NCBI GenBank assembly: GCA_014379595.1
Contig: JACMLM010000069.1
Coordinates: forward strand, 62,001 to 126,000
DNA from: Anaerolineales bacterium
Lineage (GTDB): Bacteria; Chloroflexota; Anaerolineae; Anaerolineales; Villigracilaceae
DNA length: 64,000 nt
Direction: 5' to 3'
Both the position numbers and the translations under genes were made by a program. Of the stretch, positions 42,121 through 50,596 are shown piece after piece. Below the pieces are notes generated by a model. The model saw nothing but the letters and a program-made list of their open reading frames with translations. It was not told where the DNA came from and made no database searches. Within the stretch, counting starts at the first letter, position 1, and every line of letters begins with the position of its first letter.

Positions 42121-42149
42121 AATATAGAACACTTGTTCTAATTTGTCAA
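42121..42149 (-). promoter_or_regulatory. Promoter with perfect 16-bp operator palindrome
   Basis: On the minus strand TTGACA (42144-42149), 17 bases and TATATT (42121-42126). TAGAACACTTGTTCTA (42125-42140) is a perfect palindrome overlapping the spacer and -10. Its core GAAC-N4-GTTC is the shape of the Gram-positive SOS (LexA) box. Identity of the binder is inferred only. Confidence 0.65.
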
Positions 42150-42262
42150 GTGTGGAACTATTGCAGGAGTATGGTTATTTATTAGTACACTACAGATTGG
42201 GGTATTACAAATTGTGCAAGGTGGGTTATAAATACAAATCTTTACTAAATGAGGATAATCTT

Positions 42263-43234
42263 ATGAATTCACGCGATCTATTACGGATAACCAGCCGCAC
42301 CTTTGCAATTGGAATTGAACGCCTGCCCAGAATTTTGTGCGACGCGGCCACAATCGCCTATTTGCTTTTAAGAGTATCAGACTATCTGGAAGATAATGAA
42401 GAAATGGATTCCGAAGAAAAGGTTAAATTATTGAACCTGTGGATTAATATCCTTCGGGAAAATGAAAAGATCGAAACCCTCACCAACAAATTAACCAATG
42501 CAGATACCAATAATCCTGATGCGATCGTTGCCCAGCATTCAAAGGAAATATTATTGCGAATGCACTCCCTGCCCTATGAAGTTCAGGAGATCATCATTCA
42601 CCATGTGATCAACAGCACATCAGGAATGGCACGTTGGACGAAAAAGGGTTCCAATGTGAATGATGAAAAAGACCTTGATGATTATATGTTTGAGGTAGCT
42701 GGTCGCGTTGGATATTTGGTAACACAATTATTTGCATGGTACTCACTTACGATTCGCCGCAAGCAAAAAGAGATCATGCCACTTGCGCGTGAGTTTGGAT
42801 TGGCGCTTCAGACAGTAAATGTCATCCGCGGATTGCGCGGAGATTTTGAGCGCGGTTGGGTCTATATACCCAGAAAATTTCTGACGGAAATGGGCCTTAC
42901 CAAAGAACAACTCTTTGACCCTGAACACCGTGAGCAGGCCCTCAAAGTTTTAGATATGATGACGGATAAAGCCGAACGTCATCTCAAGTATGCCTTGCAA
43001 TATGTAAAGTCACTGCCTTGGTGGCAGCATGGCATAAGACTCGGCTGCATTTTTCCGCTTATGTTTGCCATACGCACGTTGGCAGTCAGCCGGCACAATG
43101 CACAAGTATTTGATAATGAAACCAAGATCACGCGCAAAGAAGTAAAAAAGATCGTGTTGGATTCCACTCTGTGGGGTTGGTCAAACACCTGGTTGGATCG
43201 CTACTATCAAGAATTGAATGTCGCCAAGGAATAA
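42263..43234 (+). CDS. Squalene/phytoene synthase-like protein
   Basis: 323 residues from the ATG at 42263, with GAGG 8 bases upstream. It has SRTFAIGIERLPRILCDAA and the first Asp-rich motif in VSDYLED (D40-D44), as in squalene synthases. The second Asp-rich motif, normally NxxRDxxxD, reads NVIRGLRGD (G190, D194), so one metal-binding Asp is missing. The downstream RGWVYIPRKFL segment is normal. It could make a C30 isoprenoid, but the missing Asp argues for altered or weak activity. It is a single gene, and no hopanoid or carotenoid genes are adjacent. Confidence 0.85.
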   Translation: MNSRDLLRITSRTFAIGIERLPRILCDAATIAYLLLRVSDYLEDNEEMDSEEKVKLLNLWINILRENEKIETLTNKLTNADTNNPDAIVAQHSKEILLRMHSLPYEVQEIIIHHVINSTSGMARWTKKGSNVNDEKDLDDYMFEVAGRVGYLVTQLFAWYSLTIRRKQKEIMPLAREFGLALQTVNVIRGLRGDFERGWVYIPRKFLTEMGLTKEQLFDPEHREQALKVLDMMTDKAERHLKYALQYVKSLPWWQHGIRLGCIFPLMFAIRTLAVSRHNAQVFDNETKITRKEVKKIVLDSTLWGWSNTWLDRYYQELNVAKE

Positions 43235-43247
43235 TTGTTTTCTACTT

Positions 43248-43289
43248 TAAAACGAAAGCGGACGTTGAGCAACGTCCGCTTTCGTTTTA
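43248..43289. terminator. Bidirectional terminator
   Basis: A perfect 19-base inverted repeat (43248-43266 with 43271-43289) ends in T on both strands. It touches the stop codon of the convergent lipoprotein gene. Confidence 0.93.
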
Positions 43290-43814
43290 AGGAGTAGCAA
43301 CTGGCGCAGGCGTAAAGGTGGGAGGTGGAGCTGCCAGGGTAATACCAAGCAAACGTGCCATCTCAATATCATATTGTTCGTGAAAGCTGCGCGCCTGAGC
43401 AATGCCGGCATTGATCACTTCAACGCCAGTCTCATCTGTAGCGCTCATAAAAGTAATCAGGGTCTGCACTACTGTTCTCATGTGGTTGAGTTGTAATTGT
43501 TTAAGATCATTTAAACAAGCCGGCACAGATTGATCCTCAGCATCGCGCAGTATACGTTGCAGATCAGGGATGATCTGTATTAACTGCGTCTGTGGTGTGC
43601 CGGATGCCAGAATGGAATAATCGTCAAACTCACGCATCAGCTTGTTAACCTTGCCTGTTTCAGCCGGTAGATTTTCCTCCGAACACAGGTCGAGTGTAAG
43701 AGTGACTGTTGGTGGAACAGCAGTCACTTCTGGATCAGGCGCTGCTTTTTCACCACATGCGGCAAGCAACAAACTTAAGAACAGGATGGCGAGCAATATA
43801 CTTCTTTTGAACAT
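43287..43814 (-). CDS. Unidentified lipoprotein
   Basis: 175 residues from the ATG at 43814. The signal peptide ends in a lipobox, LLLAAC (Cys about 20). A Pro/Thr-rich linker leads to a helical domain with VNKLMREFDDYSILASG, LQRILRDAEDQSVPACLNDL and a Pro-rich tail. No family is recognised. The helical pattern suggests a small bundle, and the two cysteines in the mature domain could pair. It is a single gene. Confidence 0.7.
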   Translation of the reverse strand: MFKRSILLAILFLSLLLAACGEKAAPDPEVTAVPPTVTLTLDLCSEENLPAETGKVNKLMREFDDYSILASGTPQTQLIQIIPDLQRILRDAEDQSVPACLNDLKQLQLNHMRTVVQTLITFMSATDETGVEVINAGIAQARSFHEQYDIEMARLLGITLAAPPPTFTPAPVATP

Positions 43815-43936
43815 AGTCTTTTTCCATTCATACAGATTTGAGGGATGAGATATCTGTCTTTCAAATTGTAGCATTAGTTCAGAATTCTACTTCTGAACTA
43901 ATATGAACGTGCCCGCAAAATTCATTGATGACTTCT

Positions 43937-44341
43937 CTACTTACTTACATCTGCAAGCGTGGTCTTTTCCAATTTCTGTGAAACATAATCACGAACATCC
44001 TTAAACACCTTGCTCAATTTCTTTTCTTTCTCAATCGGCGTAGACTCGTAAAAATTCTCGCTCACAGATTCAGTGGGGGCGAGCGCACCATCAAACAGCC
44101 GAATTACTTCTGCAAGACTAATCTGGTTAGGATGTTTCGCAAGTTGATAGCCACCCTTTTGTCCCTTGGCACTGCGTAAGAAGTGAGCGCGTTTTAAAGC
44201 AAGCATTAACTGCTCTAAAAATTTTGGGGGGATACTTTGTGCAGTTGCAATTACATCTATGGAAATAAAACCTTCATTTTCATGACGTGCTAGATAGAGC
44301 AATGCAAGGAGCGCATACTCACTACGAGCGGTTAGTTTCAT
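43937..44341 (-). CDS. Rrf2-family transcription regulator
   Basis: 134 residues. The winged helix starts MKLTARSEYALLALLYLARH and continues with ISIDVIATAQSIPPKFLEQL and the wing KGQKGGYQLAKHPNQISLAEV. The three cysteines that hold the Fe-S cluster in IscR and NsrR are absent, so it is more like CymR or other cluster-free members. It is divergent from pstSCAB. Its own -10 region is covered by the palindrome ATATACT-N5-AGTATAT, which fits autorepression. AGGA lies before the start. Confidence 0.85.
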   Translation of the reverse strand: MKLTARSEYALLALLYLARHENEGFISIDVIATAQSIPPKFLEQLMLALKRAHFLRSAKGQKGGYQLAKHPNQISLAEVIRLFDGALAPTESVSENFYESTPIEKEKKLSKVFKDVRDYVSQKLEKTTLADVSK

Positions 44342-44365
44342 AACAATTCCTACTTTTATAATCGG

Positions 44366-44404
44366 ATATACTGAAATAGTATATTACAAAAACAAGGTTG
44401 TCAA
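44366..44404 (-). promoter_or_regulatory. Promoter and palindromic operator of the Rrf2 gene
   Basis: TTGACA (44399-44404) and TATACT (44378-44383) on the minus strand, 15 bases apart (or TACTAT with 16). The perfect 7-5-7 inverted repeat ATATACT-GAAAT-AGTATAT (44366-44384) covers the -10. Confidence 0.6.
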
Positions 44405-44443
44405 GTTATGCATTTTATCCCCAGCTGAACAAGGTTTTTCCTC

Positions 44444-44472
44444 TTGACATAATTCAGCCGTTGAATTATGAT
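44444..44472 (+). promoter_or_regulatory. pst promoter with palindromic operator
   Basis: TTGACA (44444-44449), 17 bases and TATGAT (44467-44472). A perfect 8-5-8 inverted repeat ATAATTCA-GCCGT-TGAATTAT (44449-44469) fills the spacer. A later TTGACT (44490) could be a second start. The 130 bases from the -10 to pstS contain no clear PhoB box. Confidence 0.6.
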
Positions 44473-44603
44473 TTTATCAACAAAGCCTATTGACTTAGTA
44501 GGATATAAACTTAAAACAGACAAACCGGTTGTTTTTTTTATCCTGAAACCCTACTAACCTTATAGACTTTATATACATAAAAAGAACAAAGAGGAGCTAA
44601 CTA

Positions 44604-45638
44604 ATGAAAAAACAACCCTTATCCATCTTATCTGTGCTAATTGCTACTTCCCTACTTTTGGCGGCTTGTGGGGCAGCCAACCCTACAGAAGCGCCTATTG
44701 CAGCCGATTTGGCAGCTACAGAAACAGTCGAAACTGAGCCAACAGAAGTTCCTACTGCTACTGAAGAACCACTTAGCGGGACCATCTCGGTTTCCGGTGC
44801 CTTCGCCCTTTATCCCATGATGACTGTCTGGGCCGACGAATTCCACAAACTTCATCCTGATGTTGAGTTTGATGTACAAGGCGGCGGTGCAGGCAAAGGC
44901 ATGACGGACACAATTGCTGGTGCCGTAGATATCGGCATGATCTCTCGCACTATCAAAGAGGAAGAAACTGCCCAGGGGATCTTCTGGGTCGCGGTGACGA
45001 AAGATGCGGTGTTCCCAATCATCAATGTTGAAAATCCCGTTGCTGCTCAAATCCTTGAGAAGGGCATCACACAGGAAATCTTCAATAAGATTTATATTAC
45101 TGGCGAAATTACAACTTGGGGTGAAGTAGTTGGTGACCCCACCATCACAGATGAAATTCATGTATTCACTCGTTCCGATGCTTCCGGTGCAGCCGAACAA
45201 TGGTCTAAATTTTCTGGCGGTACAGTTCAGGACGATCTCAAGGGCGTTGCTGTCAATGGTGAACCTGCGATTTTAGGTGAAATCATTAAAGATCCGTTAG
45301 CAATTGGTTACGGCAATTTGAACAGCATCTTTGACTTGAGCAGCGGCAATCTCGTTCCTGGAATTGTCATCCCGCCCATTGATATTGATAACAATGGACA
45401 AGCTGACGCTGTTGAAATTTATAAGGTCAAGGAGGATGCGTTCGGCGCAGTTGCAAACGGCACATATCCATCGCCTCCCGCTCGCTTCGAGAACCTTGCT
45501 ACTTTGGGTAAACCCGAAGGCTTAGAACTAGCTTTCATCGAATGGATATTAACAGATGGTCAGCAGTATCTCGAATCTGCAGGTTTCGTGCCTCTCACTC
45601 CTGAGCAACAAGCTGAGTCGCTTGCAAAACTCAAATGA
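44604..45638 (+). CDS. pstS: Phosphate ABC transporter substrate-binding lipoprotein PstS
   Basis: 344 residues. The lipobox is SLLLAACG (Cys about 20), followed by a Thr/Glu/Pro linker. The phosphate-binding lobes carry ISVSGAFALYPMMTVWADEF, VQGGGAGKGMTDTIAGAVDIG and VFTRSDASGAAEQWSKF, which holds the SGAxxxW-type phosphate contacts. It is the outside receptor for the PstCAB transporter. AGGAG precedes the ATG. The stop overlaps pstC by 4 bases. Confidence 0.93.
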   Translation: MKKQPLSILSVLIATSLLLAACGAANPTEAPIAADLAATETVETEPTEVPTATEEPLSGTISVSGAFALYPMMTVWADEFHKLHPDVEFDVQGGGAGKGMTDTIAGAVDIGMISRTIKEEETAQGIFWVAVTKDAVFPIINVENPVAAQILEKGITQEIFNKIYITGEITTWGEVVGDPTITDEIHVFTRSDASGAAEQWSKFSGGTVQDDLKGVAVNGEPAILGEIIKDPLAIGYGNLNSIFDLSSGNLVPGIVIPPIDIDNNGQADAVEIYKVKEDAFGAVANGTYPSPPARFENLATLGKPEGLELAFIEWILTDGQQYLESAGFVPLTPEQQAESLAKLK

Positions 45639-46627
45639 GTCAAGTAGATCCCTTACTTTCCAATCAAACAAAGAACCAAGCAGAAGGCCGGCATCCCCGG
45701 CCTTCTGCCACGCTTCGTGCTCGTCAAGATCAAGCCGCACGTCGCGCATTTTTCATATTCACTTTATTACCAGTCCTGCTGATTCTCTTCATCACGGTCG
45801 CATTATTTTTTCGCTCCTGGCCAATCATCAGTGAATATGGTTTATCCGATCTACTTTTTGGTCAGGTTTGGAAACCTAATAAAGGTTTGTTTGGTTTCTG
45901 GCCCTTCATCCTTGGCACAGTTTGGGTAACAGTAGTTGGAGTGGTGTTGGCTGTGCCACTTTGTATATTGGCATCTATCTATCTAGCAGAGTATGCTCAC
46001 ACCAAAACACGTTCATTTGCAAAACCTATATTGGATTTATTAGCCGCCATTCCACCTGTCGTATATGGTGTGTGGGGTCTGCTGGCTATCGTGCCATTTG
46101 TAGATGACGTACTCGCTCCTCTCTCTACCCGTTGGCTTGGTTCTATTTCGATCTTCAGTGTCAACCAACCGACAGGCTTTAACATCCTCTCCGCTGGGAT
46201 TGTATTGGCAGTGATGATTGCACCATTAATCATTTCTGTGATGTATGAGATCTTTTCTACAGTCCTTAATGATTTGCGCCATGCATCTTTGGCAGTTGGT
46301 GCCACCCAATGGCAGACCATTCGGAATGTTGTTCTGCCACAAGTTGGTCCTGGTATTCTCGCCGCGATTGTTCTCGGTGCATCTCGTGCGCTTGGTGAAA
46401 CCATTGCCGTTTTAATGGTAGTTGGTAACATCCCGCAGATTCCAACCTCGATCTTTGATTCAGCATATCCACTTCCGGCGCTGATCGCCAATAACTACGG
46501 CGAGATGATGTCCATCCCTTTATACGATGCGGCCCTGTTAAGTGCTGCGCTTGTTTTACTGGTGGTCATCTTGATCTTCAATATCCTTTCCATTATCGTA
46601 CTGCAGCGAATGACGAGGAAAAAATGA
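45635..46627 (+). CDS. pstC: Phosphate ABC transporter permease PstC
   Basis: 330 residues with six main membrane helices and a polar N-terminal extension of about 35 residues (SNQTKNQAEGRHPRPSATLR). The ABC-permease loop reads ASLAVGATQWQTIRNVVLPQ and precedes GPGILAAIVLGASRALGETI. It is longer at the N terminus than typical PstC. It starts inside pstS (ATGAGTC overlap) and overlaps pstA by 4 bases. Confidence 0.95.
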   Translation: MSQVDPLLSNQTKNQAEGRHPRPSATLRARQDQAARRAFFIFTLLPVLLILFITVALFFRSWPIISEYGLSDLLFGQVWKPNKGLFGFWPFILGTVWVTVVGVVLAVPLCILASIYLAEYAHTKTRSFAKPILDLLAAIPPVVYGVWGLLAIVPFVDDVLAPLSTRWLGSISIFSVNQPTGFNILSAGIVLAVMIAPLIISVMYEIFSTVLNDLRHASLAVGATQWQTIRNVVLPQVGPGILAAIVLGASRALGETIAVLMVVGNIPQIPTSIFDSAYPLPALIANNYGEMMSIPLYDAALLSAALVLLVVILIFNILSIIVLQRMTRKK

Positions 46628-47496
46628 GTCTCTTTACGAAAAAACACTGGCAAAGACGTCACGTGATGGAAGCCTTTATGAAATTCATCATGCGGGTTTC
46701 CCTGGCAATTGTGGCAGGCGCACTTGGCTTGATCTTATGGATCATCATTGTGCGCGGCCTGCCGTCCCTTTCCTGGGATATGGTCTCAAAGATCCCGGAA
46801 GGCGGTTACTACATGGGCAAAGAGGGTGGCATTCTCAATGCAATCATTGGCTCAGCATATCTGGCAACTGGCGGCACATTATTAGCCATGCTATTTAGCA
46901 TACCGATTGCGCTTTATCTCAAAACTTATCTCGGCGATTCAAAGTGGGGTCAATATGTTCGCCTTTCATTGGATGTGCTTTGGGGTATCCCATCCATTGT
47001 CTATGGCGCTTTTGGGTTCACATTGATGATCGCTCTTGGTATGCGTGCTTCATTATTAGCTGGCATCATCATCCTGGCATTCATCGAACTACCGATCATG
47101 ACTCGCGCCATGGATGAGGTCATTCGCCGCATGCCCATTGACCTGGAACATGCTGCACTTGCACTAGGTTCAACAAAACTCGAAGTGGCATTGCGTGTGG
47201 TCATCCGTCAGATGCTTCCAGGTATCACAACTGCAATTTTATTAGGTTTTGGCCGTGGCATCGGTGATGCGGCTTCTGTATTATTTACGGCAGGTTACAC
47301 AGATAGAATCCCTACCTCATTAATGCGTCCTACAGCCTCTTTACCTTTGGCTGTATTCTTTCAACTTGGTTCACCTTATCCCGAAGTACAGCAACGCGGA
47401 TATGCGGCTGCATTAATTCTCACGATCATAGTTCTTGCAGTCAGCCTTGGCTCGCGCTGGTTGTCAGCAAGATTAAATAAATATACAGTCAAATGA
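46624..47496 (+). CDS. pstA: Phosphate ABC transporter permease PstA
   Basis: 290 residues, six membrane helices. It has the YLKTYLGDSKWGQYVRLSLD region, DVLWGIPSIVYGAFGF and the EAA-like ALALGSTKLEVALRVVIRQM loop, then GFGRGIGDAASVLFTAGYTD. It pairs with PstC to form the channel. The 60-base gap to pstB holds a long hairpin. Confidence 0.95.
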   Translation: MSLFTKKHWQRRHVMEAFMKFIMRVSLAIVAGALGLILWIIIVRGLPSLSWDMVSKIPEGGYYMGKEGGILNAIIGSAYLATGGTLLAMLFSIPIALYLKTYLGDSKWGQYVRLSLDVLWGIPSIVYGAFGFTLMIALGMRASLLAGIIILAFIELPIMTRAMDEVIRRMPIDLEHAALALGSTKLEVALRVVIRQMLPGITTAILLGFGRGIGDAASVLFTAGYTDRIPTSLMRPTASLPLAVFFQLGSPYPEVQQRGYAAALILTIIVLAVSLGSRWLSARLNKYTVK

Positions 47497-47500
47497 CTCT

Positions 47501-47542
47501 GGAGTCAGACAGCTCACTTGCCCGGCAGGTGCTGTCCACTCC
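47501..47542 (+). promoter_or_regulatory. Intercistronic hairpin between pstA and pstB
   Basis: GGAGT (47501-47505), GACAGC and CACTTGCC face GGCAGGTG, CTGTC and ACTCC (47538-47542), with one small bulge. No T run follows, so it is not a terminator. It may protect the upstream mRNA or set the PstA:PstB ratio. Confidence 0.55.
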
Positions 47543-47556
47543 AAAAAGGAAATAAC

Positions 47557-48312
47557 ATGGATGCTCATATTCAAGTTAAAAATTTAAATGTTTATTACGG
47601 CAAACAACAAGCGTTGAAAAACGTCAATATTGAAATCCCCAAGAATCAGATCACTGTCATTATGGGGCCATCAGGCTGCGGCAAAACCACTTTATTGAAA
47701 ACCTTTAATCGTTTCTTTGAATTAACAGAGAATACCCAGCTTACAGGCGAAGTATTAGTGGATGGTCAAAACATTTATGATGCCAGCGTGGATGTGACCG
47801 AGGTCCGCAAAGTAGTAGGGCTATTGGCACAGCGTCCATCACCCCTGCCCATGTCCATTTATGATAATGTTTTTTATGGAATGCACATTCATAAAATGAA
47901 GAAAGACCGCAAAGAGTATAAAGCCGCAGTGCAGCACTATCTGGAAATAGCCGGCCTATGGGATGAAGTTCATAAGCGATTACATGACCCCGCCACCAGC
48001 CTCTCCATTGGACAACAACAACGCCTCTGCCTCGCCCGTGGACTGGCCGTTGAACCTGAGATCATTCTTGGCGATGAACCAACTTCAGCGCTTGACCCAA
48101 TCTCTTCACAGAATATTGAAAGCCGTCTGCTCGAACTAAAACAACAATATACAACGGTTATTGTTACACACACATTGAGACAAGCCAAACGCCTCGGAGA
48201 CTATGTTATTTATATGTATCTCGGTGAAGTCATTGAAGCGGGCCCCGCACATGAAGTTTTTAATAACCCGCAGCATGAACGCACAAAAGCATATCTTGAA
48301 GGACAAATATAA
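47557..48312 (+). CDS. pstB: Phosphate ABC transporter ATPase PstB
   Basis: 251 residues from the ATG at 47557 (AAGGA upstream). Walker A is VIMGPSGCGKTTLLKTFN, the signature is LSIGQQQRLCLARGLA, Walker B is EIILGDEPTSALDP and the switch His is IVTHTLRQA. It differs slightly from the common LSGGQQQR signature (LSIGQQQR). No phoU, phoR or phoB follows; the next gene is a TauE exporter. Confidence 0.95.
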   Translation: MDAHIQVKNLNVYYGKQQALKNVNIEIPKNQITVIMGPSGCGKTTLLKTFNRFFELTENTQLTGEVLVDGQNIYDASVDVTEVRKVVGLLAQRPSPLPMSIYDNVFYGMHIHKMKKDRKEYKAAVQHYLEIAGLWDEVHKRLHDPATSLSIGQQQRLCLARGLAVEPEIILGDEPTSALDPISSQNIESRLLELKQQYTTVIVTHTLRQAKRLGDYVIYMYLGEVIEAGPAHEVFNNPQHERTKAYLEGQI

Positions 48313-48435
48313 AAAGAAGTCACGGACGAGAATCTGTTTTTTCTTTAACGATATAATCCATATGCTACTGACACGATGGGCTTTATAGCATACTGCGTAT
48401 TCAAATAAATCGCTATAAAATTAGGAGAACAAAAT

Positions 48436-49191
48436 ATGGAACTACCCTTTCTTCTGTTCGTGCTGGTAGGATTCATTGCACAAATGATCGATGGCGCATT
48501 GGGGATGGCTTATGGCATCAGTTCCAATACATTTTTACTCAGTTTAGGAATTCCACCTGCGGCAGCCTCCGCTAGTGTACATATGGCAGAGGTAGTCACT
48601 ACAGGTATTTCAGGCTTTTCTCATTGGAAACTCGGCAATGTAGATTGGAAACTTGTGCGTCGCTTATTGATCCCCGGTGTGATTGGCGGTGTGACAGGCG
48701 CGTATGTATTAACGTCCATTGACGGCAATGTCCTCAAACCTTATATTGCGGCGTATCTGCTCATCATGGGCGGTGTGATCATTTACAAAGCCTTCACAAT
48801 GACACCCCGCCAAAAACCAGATGAATACCACGGACCTCGTATAAGTTTGCTTGGTTTAATAGGCGGTTTTTGTGATGCCATTGGCGGCGGCGGTTGGGGA
48901 CCAGTCGTCACATCAACACTCGTGGCGCATGGTAAACATCCGCGCATGACCATTGGTTCTGTAAATTTCACCGAGTTCTTTGTCACATTTTCAGAATCTG
49001 TTTTATTTGTGATCGCTTTAAGTTTTGGCGAGTATTGGCAGATCATTTTGGGGTTGCTGATTGGCGGGGCCATCGCAGCGCCTATTGCGGCAAAACTTTC
49101 ACAAAAATTGCCGGTAAAAACTTTAATGATCATTGTGGGTATCGTTATTATTATTTTGAGCCTGCGTACGATCTATCTGGCAATGCAATAG
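48436..49191 (+). CDS. TauE/SafE-family membrane transporter
   Basis: 251 residues with about eight membrane helices in two homologous halves. The paired signatures are QMIDGALGMAYGISSNTFLL and GGFCDAIGGGGWGPVVTSTL. The family exports or imports sulfite, sulfoacetate and related anions. AGGAG lies before the ATG. It follows the pst operon by 123 bases. The gap has no strong terminator, only a TTTATAGC/GCTATAAA pair at about 48387-48419. Confidence 0.9.
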   Translation: MELPFLLFVLVGFIAQMIDGALGMAYGISSNTFLLSLGIPPAAASASVHMAEVVTTGISGFSHWKLGNVDWKLVRRLLIPGVIGGVTGAYVLTSIDGNVLKPYIAAYLLIMGGVIIYKAFTMTPRQKPDEYHGPRISLLGLIGGFCDAIGGGGWGPVVTSTLVAHGKHPRMTIGSVNFTEFFVTFSESVLFVIALSFGEYWQIILGLLIGGAIAAPIAAKLSQKLPVKTLMIIVGIVIIILSLRTIYLAMQ

Positions 49192-49202
49192 TTGAACAAC
49201 AT

Positions 49203-49223
49203 GACGGCCGAAAGGCCGTCTTT
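49203..49223 (+). terminator. Terminator of the TauE gene
   Basis: GACGGCC (49203-49209), GAAA loop, GGCCGTC (49214-49220), then TTT. It lies 11 bases after the stop codon. Confidence 0.88.
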
Positions 49224-49267
49224 GCTTTGGGGTTACAAAGTGCCCGTGAAGGGTATAATCTCACATC

Positions 49268-50578
49268 ATGAAACAAATCCGTATATTCCTGCTTTCTATA
49301 ACAGTGCTGGCTTTCTTTTCGGCAACCATCGCTTCAGCACAGAGTGATGAGCCTGTGGCTGTCGTGATGACCGTTGACGGCCCGATCATGCCGCCCATGC
49401 TCGAATATATTAAGCGCGGAATCAAAACAGCGGAACAACGCAATGCGGAAGTGATCGTCATGCAGCTCAATACACCGGGCGGAAGCATAGCGACCATGCT
49501 GGAGATCATCGAAGTAATGCGTTTAAGCGAAGTGCCCATTGTTGTTTATGTTTCACCCAAGGAAGCCATTGCTGGAAGTGCCGGCGCATTAATTACCATG
49601 GCAGGCCATGCTTCAGCGATGGCACCCGGCACAGCAATTGGCGCGGCCAGCCCCATTGAAAGTTCTGGTGCGGATATTGAATCGACATTGGAATCAAAAG
49701 TTAAAGAGATATTGAAAGCCAAGGCGCGTTCATTAGTGGAAGAACGTGGAGCAGAGGCGGTCAAACTTGCCGATGCAATGATAGATGAAGCAACCGCTGT
49801 CACTGCAAAAGAAGCACTTGAAGTAAACCTGATCGATTTTATATCTGATGATACAGAAGATTTGCTGCAATCATTGAATGGTTTCATTGTTCAAATGGAT
49901 GATGGCAAGATCACGATCAACACTGAGAACGTCCGCACAGAAGATATAAACATCAGTTTCATTGAACAGCTTTTGCTGATGCTCACAGACCCAAACATTG
50001 CTTTTCTTTTACTTGCCATTGGTGTGCAAGGTATTTTGATTGAGATCTCCAGCCCTGGCGGTTGGTTCGCTGGCTTTCTCGGCGCAACCTGCCTTACATT
50101 AGCTGTTTATGGCATGGGTGTTCTGTCCGTCAACTGGTTCGGTGGCATCTTTCTTATCATCGCTTTTGTATTATTCATTCTCGATATCAAGGCGCCTACA
50201 CATGGCGCACTCACCACCGCTGGAGTCGCATCATTTATTGTTGGTGCGCTTGTTCTATTCAATTCGCCCGGCACGCCGCAATTTCAACGAGTATCTGTTC
50301 CTCTTGTGATCGGTATGGGCATCTTCATTGGTTTGTTATTTTTCGGCATTCTGCTACTTGCATTACGCGCGCAGAATAATCCGATCCAGACTGGGAGTGA
50401 GAGACTGCTTGGAAAAACAGGAACAGCTAAAACGTTTACGGGTGATGCGGGGCAAGTCCAAGTAGAAAGTGAATTATGGAGTGCAGAAAAATCCGCTGGG
50501 TCGGAAAAAATCAGTAAGGGCGATTCAGTTGAAGTTGTCGAAGTTCGTGGATTGAGATTGATCGTTAAGAAGAAATAA
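49268..50578 (+). CDS. Long NfeD-family membrane serine protease
   Basis: 436 residues. A signal peptide (1-25) precedes a ClpP-like protease domain with VVMTVDGPIMPPMLEYIKRG, the nucleophile in AIAGSAGALITMAG (Ser about 97) and the catalytic-Lys region ESKVKEILKAKARSLVEE. Four or so membrane helices follow (about 235-360), and then a C-terminal OB-fold NfeD domain ends the protein. Such proteases cut slipins and help manage membrane domains. The window's slipin is 46 kb away, not adjacent as is common. A TATAAT ends 8 bases before the ATG, so it is probably leaderless. Confidence 0.92.
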   Translation: MKQIRIFLLSITVLAFFSATIASAQSDEPVAVVMTVDGPIMPPMLEYIKRGIKTAEQRNAEVIVMQLNTPGGSIATMLEIIEVMRLSEVPIVVYVSPKEAIAGSAGALITMAGHASAMAPGTAIGAASPIESSGADIESTLESKVKEILKAKARSLVEERGAEAVKLADAMIDEATAVTAKEALEVNLIDFISDDTEDLLQSLNGFIVQMDDGKITINTENVRTEDINISFIEQLLLMLTDPNIAFLLLAIGVQGILIEISSPGGWFAGFLGATCLTLAVYGMGVLSVNWFGGIFLIIAFVLFILDIKAPTHGALTTAGVASFIVGALVLFNSPGTPQFQRVSVPLVIGMGIFIGLLFFGILLLALRAQNNPIQTGSERLLGKTGTAKTFTGDAGQVQVESELWSAEKSAGSEKISKGDSVEVVEVRGLRLIVKKK

Positions 50579-50596
50579 CGCGTCGAAAAGGACCTT

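Noticed and set aside
44473-44603. Pho box before pstS
   Set aside because: Only scattered TTAAAACA-like words occur, with no spaced direct repeats matching PhoB or PhoP boxes.
48387-48419. TTTATAGC/GCTATAAA pair as pst terminator
   Set aside because: The stem is weak, the spacing is long and no T run follows; it may be chance in an A/T-rich gap.
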